A stretch of DNA of 5,387 nucleotides from Brevundimonas sp. GTDB taxonomy: Bacteria > Pseudomonadota > Alphaproteobacteria > Caulobacterales > Caulobacteraceae. The notes below the pieces were generated by a model. That model made no database searches and had not been told where the DNA came from. It saw nothing but the letters and a program-made list of their open reading frames with translations. Position 1 is the stretch's first letter. Every line of letters begins with the position of its first letter. Location of the stretch: assembly GCA_020253595.1 (NCBI GenBank), contig JADCBH010000054.1, forward strand, positions 1 through 5,387, in the 5' to 3' direction. Positions 1 through 4,250 of this stretch are shown here, piece by piece. A program made the translations under genes and the position numbers.

Positions 1-437
1 ACATAGGTCAGGGCCGCCAGATCGGGCAGAGCCCCCGCCTGACGAAACTCGCGCCAGGGTCCCGCGACCGACGCGGGCGGTGCCGGCTTACCGACGATCA
101 GGCCGGTCTCCTCGAACGTCTCGCGCACGGCGGTCAGGCACAAGGCCCGCGCTCGCCGTGGATCGACCTCGACCTCCAGCCGCTCCCGCGTCGTCCCGTC
201 CGGCTCGCTCCCCGCAGCGGCTGCGAAGTCTGCCCGGTCGATCCGGCCGCCGGGAAAGACCCACTTCGACGCCATGAAGACATGCCCCGGCGCCCGTCGT
301 CCCATCAGCACCTCGGGCCGCCGTCCCCGCCGCACCAGGATCAGGGTCGCAGCATCCTTGGGCCGTTGCCGCAGCCCCGGCCGCGCAGGCGCATCGGCCA
401 GATCCTGCGCGGCGTCGAAGGGTTCAGGTGGCGGCAT
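1..437 (-). CDS. NUDIX hydrolase with a split Nudix box (5' part; 3' end beyond left edge)
   Basis: The visible 145 residues start at the ATG whose first base is 437; an in-frame TGA lies eight codons upstream, so the start cannot be much earlier. No strong Shine-Dalgarno precedes it. The first ~27 residues are Pro/Ala-rich, followed by a typical NUDIX first strand (AATLILVRRG) and the segment KWVFPGGRID (residues 58-67). The catalytic helix is AVRETFEETGL (103-113), with R105, E106, E109 and E110 as the REXXEE core that binds the metal. In the classical box the GG and the RE motif are about 14 residues apart; here about 41, so roughly 27-30 residues are inserted inside the box. This layout is known in the NUDT19-like (acyl-CoA diphosphatase type) subgroup. 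Substrate therefore may be a CoA derivative, but that is inference. It follows the VOC gene by 45 bp on the same strand and is probably co-transcribed. Confidence 0.9.
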   Translation of the reverse strand, partial: MPPPEPFDAAQDLADAPARPGLRQRPKDAATLILVRRGRRPEVLMGRRAPGHVFMASKWVFPGGRIDRADFAAAAGSEPDGTTRERLEVEVDPRRARALCLTAVRETFEETGLIVGKPAPPASVAGPWREFRQAGALPDLAALTY

Positions 438-482
438 GTCTGATCGATGCCACGGTCATCCGTCCGGAGGAAGGGTCCGCCT

Positions 483-839
483 TCAGCCGAGCACACGCCC
501 GATCCGGATCAGAGCCCCGCTGGGATCGCTGACTGAGAACTCATAAGTCCCCCAAGGGCGGGCGTGCGGGCCCTGCGGCTCGATGATCAGCTCACGGACC
601 CGGTCGGCCACGGCATCGACGTCCTCGACATAGAGATACAGTCCCAGGGGATTGTCCTCGACCCGGCGCGGCCAGTCCGGCGTCGCGCGCAGATGAATGC
701 GCCAGCCCCGGCCATCGTCCATCAGGCGATAGTCGCCGTAGTCACTGACCGTCTCCAGGCCCAGACGCCGATAGAAGGCCTCGCTGACGTCGATGTCCTT
801 CGCCGGCACGATGGCCGCGACGTGGTGGTCCTCGCTCAT
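483..839 (-). CDS. VOC-superfamily (glyoxalase/bleomycin-resistance-like) protein
   Basis: A 118-residue single-domain protein. The open frame continues upstream to 1028, but the ATG at 839 is chosen because AAGGAGG sits 7 bases before it and the VOC fold begins at once. Two beta-alpha-beta modules are visible: the first starts with AAIVPAKDIDVSEAFYRRLG (residues 8-27), the second with LYLYVEDVDAVADRVREL (67-84) and ends with YEFSVSDPSGALIRI (99-113). The 'VPAKDID..EAFYRRLG' opening and 'DPSG' turn are typical of bleomycin-binding-like VOC proteins, usually dimers. I do not see a clear full set of glyoxalase metal ligands, so an enzymatic activity cannot be assigned; binding or sequestration of a small molecule is equally possible. 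Its ATG overlaps the TGA of the truncated gene upstream, which implies former translational coupling. NUDIX follows downstream. Confidence 0.88.
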   Translation of the reverse strand: MSEDHHVAAIVPAKDIDVSEAFYRRLGLETVSDYGDYRLMDDGRGWRIHLRATPDWPRRVEDNPLGLYLYVEDVDAVADRVRELIIEPQGPHARPWGTYEFSVSDPSGALIRIGRVLG

Positions 840-985
840 GCTGGTTCCTCCTTCGGATTGGTCATCATGACCCCCGCGACCGACAGCGACCAGAGGACGA
901 AGGCCGCTGTCGCCGATACCGCCGCGGTCAGGCCGAAACCGCCGTCCGTTGCTGTCCACCACAGGGTCAGAGCCGCCAGGCTTCG
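836..985 (-). pseudogene. 5'-truncated small membrane protein gene (remnant)
   Basis: Reading the minus strand in the frame that ends with TGA at 838-836 gives 49 residues after an in-frame TAG at 988-986. They include LAALTLWW near the start, then a hydrophobic stretch of about 23 residues from FGLTAAVSATAAFVLW to AGVMM, and a short polar tail TNPKEEPA. This looks like the end of a small membrane protein with one full and one cut transmembrane helix. There is no ATG, GTG or TTG at a useful position, so the head of the gene is missing. The TGA overlaps the VOC start (ATGA), and the VOC ribosome binding site lies inside the last codons, a typical operon arrangement that argues this frame was once translated. 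The break coincides with the GC drop at about 985, so the islet insertion probably removed the 5' end. I do not recognise the family. Alternative: a chance open frame. Confidence 0.5.
847..853 (-). promoter_or_regulatory. Strong ribosome binding site for the VOC gene
   Basis: AAGGAGG on the minus strand, 7 bases before the ATG at 839. It decides the VOC start against the longer open frame and sits inside the Lys-Glu-Glu codons of the truncated upstream gene. Confidence 0.85.
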
Positions 986-1118
986 CTATGTACCGGCTGC
1001 GTATCCAATCGTAGTTCATGATCATCAACCATAGATAGTCAATGAAGTTTCTGTGATGACCTTGACGTGTGATTTCGAACCAGCCACAAAAGCTAGAGAT
1101 TGAAGTTGGGACCTAGCT
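986..1118. promoter_or_regulatory. Divergent intergenic region with weak promoter candidates
   Basis: This AT-rich gap must hold the promoter for the plus-strand operon and may now drive the VOC-NUDIX genes on the minus strand. On the plus strand TTGACG (1062-1067) matches a -35 box, but the best -10-like word, GCTAGA (1092-1097), is 24 bases away, too far for a standard pair. On the minus strand TTGATG (1028-1023) and GATACG (1005-1000) are 17 bases apart, a weak but correctly spaced pair facing the VOC operon. An imperfect palindrome, GTTCATGATCATCAAC (1014-1029, with a perfect ATGATCAT core), lies between and could be an operator. None of these is certain. Confidence 0.25.
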
Positions 1119-1541
1119 ATGGGTCAACGAGTGTTTTGCTTGTCGCATCCTTGCGTTAACCGCGCATGGTGGAGGTGTTTAGTGCCAATATTTGCAGGAT
1201 TACTTGTATTGTCCTGTACGGCGGGATTTCAGACACCGCAACGTCTATCTTCGGGTGACATACAGAACATCTTTCGAGACGCCTTGATTTCTTCCTCCAT
1301 CGCGGGACAAACCGAAGTGTTCCGAGCCGACGGCTCATACGAACGGCAGTCTCGATTTACCGTCTACGGCCGTTTCAGCACTAATCGGGATTTGCTGTGC
1401 GTCACAACCGGGACCGGCGCGGCCATCGACTGCCGTGCGGTGTTCCGCGCCGAGGACGGCCAGCTCTTCTACGTCACCCCAGGCGAGCCCTTCGACCTTG
1501 CTAAGGCTCGGCCGATCAGAACATCTCCCATTAATCCTTAG
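1119..1541 (+). CDS. Predicted lipoprotein, partner gene of the RTX protein
   Basis: A 140-residue protein that I cannot assign to a named family. Residues 15-33 carry Arg15 and Arg19, a hydrophobic core (LVPIFAGLLVLS) and a lipobox-like VLSC, so Cys33 is the likely lipidation site and the mature part would face the periplasm or outer membrane. The mature domain (from about residue 42) is polar and probably beta-rich, with Cys94 and Cys105 placed for a disulfide. The pattern 'F.ADGSY...Y GRF...LLCV...DCRAVFR..DGQLFYV' resembles small secreted alphaproteobacterial proteins of unknown function. ATG at 1119 has a modest GGGA 7 bases upstream. A GTG at 1182 has a better GGAGG (1171-1175) 6 bases upstream, but that start would strip the positive n-region and leave only 11 residues before the Cys. 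The stop is part of the ribosome binding site of the next gene, 9 bp away, so the two are surely one operon. An inhibitor or immunity role is only a guess from the layout. Confidence 0.82.
   Translation: MGQRVFCLSHPCVNRAWWRCLVPIFAGLLVLSCTAGFQTPQRLSSGDIQNIFRDALISSSIAGQTEVFRADGSYERQSRFTVYGRFSTNRDLLCVTTGTGAAIDCRAVFRAEDGQLFYVTPGEPFDLAKARPIRTSPINP
1171..1175 (+). promoter_or_regulatory. Alternative ribosome binding site for a GTG start at 1182
   Basis: GGAGG lies 6 bases before an in-frame GTG at 1182 in the lipoprotein gene. It is stronger than the site before the ATG at 1119. Use of this start would give 119 residues with a very short, uncharged leader, so I keep 1119 but the choice is open. 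Confidence 0.35.
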
Positions 1542-1550
1542 GAGACGACA

Positions 1551-3560
1551 ATGTCTTGGACGTTTGTTGCGAGCCGGATCGAGTTTTGGACGCCGCAGAG
1601 CACGTGGGGTAATGCTCAGGGTGCTCAGCTTCGAGAATTAACCAGCGCGGAACGTACCGCGACGCTGAGCTACATTCAAGATGTCTACAATCTTAGCCCA
1701 ACGTTCCGGGGCTTGATCGACGGCTGGGTGGCTAGCCAAACTATAAAGATCGGTGGCTTCAATCCGCCTCCAGGTGATCTCAATCCTGGTTTTGCTTACG
1801 CTAACGGGATAGCCGCACCTGATCGGTACATCGGTATTGATCTAGCTCTTTCCGGCATTCTCAACTATTTCAATGCTCAGGGAGAGCTGGTCGACGGACC
1901 TATATCGCTGACCATAGTGCACGAGTTGATCCATGTGATCAGCCAAGTATTCGATTTGAACATTACATCCGAGCAAGCTCTAAACGGATCTAGCATCAAT
2001 CAGAATGGTCCGACTGTAGATATTCAAAATCAAATCGCAGTCGAAATGGGCATCACAAACGCTATTCAAATCGGATACGCAGAAGGAACAAACGACGGCT
2101 ACGTGCCTATGGATGTGCTCGTGCAAAATCAGTCGTACACAGAAGGTAACATTATTACAAACGTCAGGATCGGACGATTTAATGGATTGGGGCATCGAGA
2201 CGACAATCTTGACCATGCGGCCCGAACCGACGGGTCCGCTGACCTAATGTTTGGCCTGGGAGGTGCCGATACCCTTTCAAGTGGAGCGGGCGCGGACTAT
2301 CTCTACGGCGGTGATGGCGACGACAACATCGCTGGCGGGTCTGGAAACGACCTGATCCACGGCGGAGCGGGCAGCGGGGATACGGCCGACTACTCGCGAG
2401 GGGACGCGCGTGTCGCTACTACTTCAGGCATCACGATAACCCTGGGGACCGGATCTGCCCCGACCACTTACCAAGGCGATCCGGTCACCATCATTGACGA
2501 TGACGGTTACGGAGACACAGATCGTCTTGTGGGTATCGAAAGGATCGTGACGACCTCTCACGAGGATACGATTCTGGTGGCAGGTGAGCTAACCGATCTG
2601 GAAATCACCGAGATCGTCTTTACTTCTGGTGCCGGAGATACCCTGGACCTTAGCGCGTCTGTCGTGGGCTTCGAAATCGTTCTTGACGCCTCTGGTCGGC
2701 TCGATCTCACCGCCCGCAGCGGAGGAGATACCCTCGGGCTCACCGGATTCAACGGCAGCATTCTGGGCACTAACCTTTCCGACCATCTGTCGGTGACTGG
2801 TACCCAGCTTGTGGTCGATGCTGGATTGGGGGCAGACCTTCTTGAGGGCCATACGTCTGGTGTCCGCCTACTTGGCGGCGACGGAGCGGATTATCTCAAG
2901 GCATTTTCTGCAGGCGTCACACTAGACGGCGGCGCGGGGAATGACGTCATCGATGCCCGTGGGATTGCGACCCGAGAGACCATCGAAACGGGCCCAACTG
3001 CTGGAGCCACGGTCGTTTTTCGTTCAGGTAGCGGTCATGACGTGATCATGAACGACTACGGATCGCTGGAGAGCCCGTACTACACTTACGAAGTCGACGA
3101 CCATAACGGCATCGAACGGATTGTGTTTGAAGGGCTCACACTGTCATCTGCCTCGATATTCTTCGGAAACCCCAACCTCCTCCACTACGAAGAAGGTCCA
3201 TTTGGGACTTATGCGCTATCGCAAATCGAGCTGTTCATATCTTTCAACAACGGTGCCGACACACTGTCGATCGGCAATCTTCACTATGCAGACTATGAAT
3301 GGACTGGCGTTGATGGCCAAGGAAATCCATACGACCCGCTCATTGAATGGTCGCTAATTCACACCCAAGCGTTCAGAATTGAATTCGTATTTGAAGATCA
3401 AACTCTCGAACTAGGGCTTCTCTTGGAACAGATGCTCCCATTGTCAGGTTATTACGGAAGCTACGGCGATTTTGTTCCGCCGGACGCTGAACTGCCGTTT
3501 ACAAACAACTCTGGCTCTTGGCGCACGGCTGAAGCAGAGTGGGCGCTCGGTTACGCGTAG
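1551..3560 (+). CDS. RTX-type secreted protein with N-terminal HEXXH putative zinc metallopeptidase domain
   Basis: A 669-residue protein; ATG at 1551 follows AGGAG (1540-1544) by 6 bases. There is no N-terminal signal peptide, as expected for a type I secretion substrate. Residues 1-~215 form a globular domain with VHELIHVI (HEXXH at 124-128), so His124, Glu125 and His128 are likely zinc and catalytic residues. The serralysin third ligand (HEXXHxxGxxH) is absent; Glu165 in QIAVEMG, 37 residues after His128, is a candidate third ligand, as in gluzincin or NleD/M91-like enzymes. Residues 235-282 hold regular GGxGxDxUx calcium-binding nonapeptides; 283-424 are degenerate and beta-rich, including DDDGYGDTDRLVGIERI; 425-471 hold a second repeat block. 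The end has a hydrophobic/polar alternating region (ISFNNGADTLSIGNL; FRIEFVFEDQTLELGLLLEQ at 608-627) like the RTX C-terminal region near secretion signals. No T1SS genes are nearby. Substrate is unknown; a toxin, nutrient protease or adhesin-like role are all possible. Confidence 0.88.
   Translation: MSWTFVASRIEFWTPQSTWGNAQGAQLRELTSAERTATLSYIQDVYNLSPTFRGLIDGWVASQTIKIGGFNPPPGDLNPGFAYANGIAAPDRYIGIDLALSGILNYFNAQGELVDGPISLTIVHELIHVISQVFDLNITSEQALNGSSINQNGPTVDIQNQIAVEMGITNAIQIGYAEGTNDGYVPMDVLVQNQSYTEGNIITNVRIGRFNGLGHRDDNLDHAARTDGSADLMFGLGGADTLSSGAGADYLYGGDGDDNIAGGSGNDLIHGGAGSGDTADYSRGDARVATTSGITITLGTGSAPTTYQGDPVTIIDDDGYGDTDRLVGIERIVTTSHEDTILVAGELTDLEITEIVFTSGAGDTLDLSASVVGFEIVLDASGRLDLTARSGGDTLGLTGFNGSILGTNLSDHLSVTGTQLVVDAGLGADLLEGHTSGVRLLGGDGADYLKAFSAGVTLDGGAGNDVIDARGIATRETIETGPTAGATVVFRSGSGHDVIMNDYGSLESPYYTYEVDDHNGIERIVFEGLTLSSASIFFGNPNLLHYEEGPFGTYALSQIELFISFNNGADTLSIGNLHYADYEWTGVDGQGNPYDPLIEWSLIHTQAFRIEFVFEDQTLELGLLLEQMLPLSGYYGSYGDFVPPDAELPFTNNSGSWRTAEAEWALGYA
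2253..2396 (+). repeat. RTX calcium-binding repeat block 1
   Basis: Residues 235-282 of the RTX protein: about five tandem nonapeptides of the type GGxGxDxUx, for example GGDGDDNIA and GGSGNDLIH, ending in GGAGSGDTADYS. Such repeats fold into a calcium-binding parallel beta-roll after export. The DNA here is about 67% GC, far above the catalytic part of the same gene. Confidence 0.92.
2823..2963 (+). repeat. RTX calcium-binding repeat block 2 (degenerate)
   Basis: Residues 425-471: GLGADLLEG, then GGDGADYLK and GGAGNDVIDARG, with non-consensus insertions (HTSGVRLL, AFSAGVTLD) between. It is less regular than block 1 but keeps the Gly/Asp calcium ligands in at least three units. Confidence 0.8.
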
Positions 3561-3561
3561 G

Positions 3562-3610
3562 TTTCAGGGCTTCGGTTGAGCGCGAAATCAACGCCAAGCG
3601 ACTTCTGAAA
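3562..3610 (+). terminator. Imperfect stem-loop after the RTX stop codon
   Basis: Three nested arm pairs can be drawn: TTTCAG (3562-3567) with CTGAAA (3605-3610), GCTT (3569-3572) with AAGC (3596-3599), and GTTGA (3575-3579) with TCAAC (3588-3592), around an 8-base loop. It starts one base after the TAG. Internal mismatches and the lack of a T-run make it a poor classical terminator. It could still slow polymerase or protect the mRNA 3' end. Confidence 0.35.
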
Positions 3611-3718
3611 TGACAAACACCGACATGAGTGCCTATCTGCTTGAGGCAAAACACTCCGTAAAGCGAACGCCTCTTTGTTGACGATGCAATAAGGAAATCT
3701 GCCTTTGCCTCTCTCGGT
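3611..3718. other. Convergent intergenic region, low GC, 8-bp inverted repeat
   Basis: This gap lies between the convergent RTX gene and the backbone lipoprotein gene and still has islet-like composition (about 45-47% GC). GAGGCAAA (3643-3650) and TTTGCCTC (3704-3711) form a perfect inverted repeat 53 bases apart, the second arm lying just before the GC step. On the minus strand a small AAGG/CCTT hairpin (3691-3705) could contribute to ending the lipoprotein transcript. No RNA gene or convincing protein gene is seen. Confidence 0.4.
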
Positions 3719-4150
3719 CTAGCTTTCGCGCTCTCCCTCGCCCTGGACGTCCCCGCCGCCCTGCGCGATTGCGGCGATCTGGGCTTCCAGCGCCTGTCTG
3801 GCTTCGGGTGAGCAGTCGGTGGCCGGGGCGGTCGCCGACGGCGTCGATGCCGCAGAGGGCGCGACGAGCAGGTCCTCGACCAGGCTCTCGGCCGCGGCGC
3901 GAAGTGGCGGCTCCTCGATGCCGGCCACGGCCACCTGGGCCAGCCGGGTCGCGTCTACGTCCTGCCACCCGCAGGTCGCCGCCGCCAGCTTCAGCGCCTG
4001 GGCAGCGCGGATGCCCTGCAGGACTTCGGGATGGCTGGCCTCCAGCGCGGCCATGGCGGCGTTGCGCCCGGCCTTCTCCATATCGACCTCGCCGCAGGCG
4101 GACAGGGCGAGTGCCCCGGTTGCGGATAGAGCCAGAACCAGACGATGCAT
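3719..4150 (-). CDS. Small Ala-rich predicted lipoprotein
   Basis: A 143-residue protein of no family I recognise. I start it at the ATG whose first base is 4150 because AAGGAG (4159-4164) stands 8 bases before it; a GTG at 4159 in the same frame overlaps that site and is unlikely. The leader MHRLVLALSATGALALSAC has a basic residue, a hydrophobic core and a clear lipobox LSAC, so Cys19 should be lipidated. The mature part is mostly helical and Ala/Glu-rich, with two further cysteines (in ATCGWQDVDATR and ATDCSPEAR), a low-complexity Ser/Ala/Thr/Pro linker (APSAASTPSATAPATD) and a Gly/Glu-rich end. It follows rnr by 98 bp on the same strand. Composition matches the backbone, and its stop codon lies right at the islet edge, so the last few codons might have been altered by the insertion. 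Confidence 0.82.
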   Translation of the reverse strand: MHRLVLALSATGALALSACGEVDMEKAGRNAAMAALEASHPEVLQGIRAAQALKLAAATCGWQDVDATRLAQVAVAGIEEPPLRAAAESLVEDLLVAPSAASTPSATAPATDCSPEARQALEAQIAAIAQGGGDVQGEGERES

Positions 4151-4158
4151 GCCGATCA

Positions 4159-4164
4159 CTCCTT
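4159..4164 (-). promoter_or_regulatory. Ribosome binding site that decides the lipoprotein start
   Basis: AAGGAG on the minus strand, 8 bases before the ATG at 4150. Its last G is also the first base of the GTG at 4159, which makes the GTG an unlikely start. Confidence 0.75.
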
Positions 4165-4233
4165 GAAAGCCAGGGCATCAGTTAGGGCGTCCATATCCCG
4201 TCTGGAAGCGCGACCGATTGGCCGGACGCGGGA

Positions 4234-4250
4234 GACCTGGTCGGCAGGTC
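4234..4250 (-). terminator. GC-rich hairpin at the rnr stop codon
   Basis: GACCTG and CAGGTC form a perfect 6-bp stem with a 5-base loop, overlapping the rnr TGA. There is no T-run after it, so an intrinsic terminator is doubtful; it may be a weak attenuator between rnr and the lipoprotein gene, or chance in GC-rich DNA. Confidence 0.2.

Larger units (their letters stand above)
986..3715. other. Low-GC islet (putative horizontally acquired segment)
   Basis: GC content falls from about 70% in the flanks to roughly 38% in 1021-1080, stays near 38-50% over most of the segment, and returns to about 70% at 3721-3780. The left step coincides with the loss of the head of a backbone gene; the right step coincides with the stop codon of the 3719-4150 lipoprotein gene. 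The two islet genes run on the plus strand, whereas every backbone gene runs on the minus strand. No integrase, transposase, tRNA, long terminal inverted repeat or convincing target-site duplication is visible. Transfer by homologous recombination of the flanks, or loss of the mobility genes, would both fit. Confidence 0.6.

Noticed and set aside
860..872. Palindrome GGTCATCATGACC
   Set aside because: It lies in the coding part of the truncated membrane gene and simply encodes its Met-Met-Thr segment; no sign of an operator role.
840..1028. Upstream extension of the VOC open frame giving 181 residues
   Set aside because: The added 63 residues have no VOC character, cross the islet edge, and the strong AAGGAGG supports the ATG at 839.
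564..1034. 156-residue plus-strand open frame opposite the VOC gene
   Set aside because: Antisense shadow of high-GC coding DNA; no ribosome binding site or recognisable domain.
979..3574. Short direct repeat GGCTTCG at 979-985 and 3568-3574, as a possible target-site duplication
   Set aside because: Only 7 bases, common by chance in GC-rich DNA, and the right copy lies about 140 bases inside the GC-defined edge.
3575..3581. GTTGAGC, which fits the integron core site GTTRRRY
   Set aside because: No paired RYYYAAC at attC distance and no integrase; the word is too short to mean anything alone.
3610..3681. Small plus-strand frame of 23 residues starting MTNTDMSAYLLEAK
   Set aside because: No ribosome binding site before it, its ATG overlaps the end of the stem-loop, and no recognisable features; chance frame is more likely.
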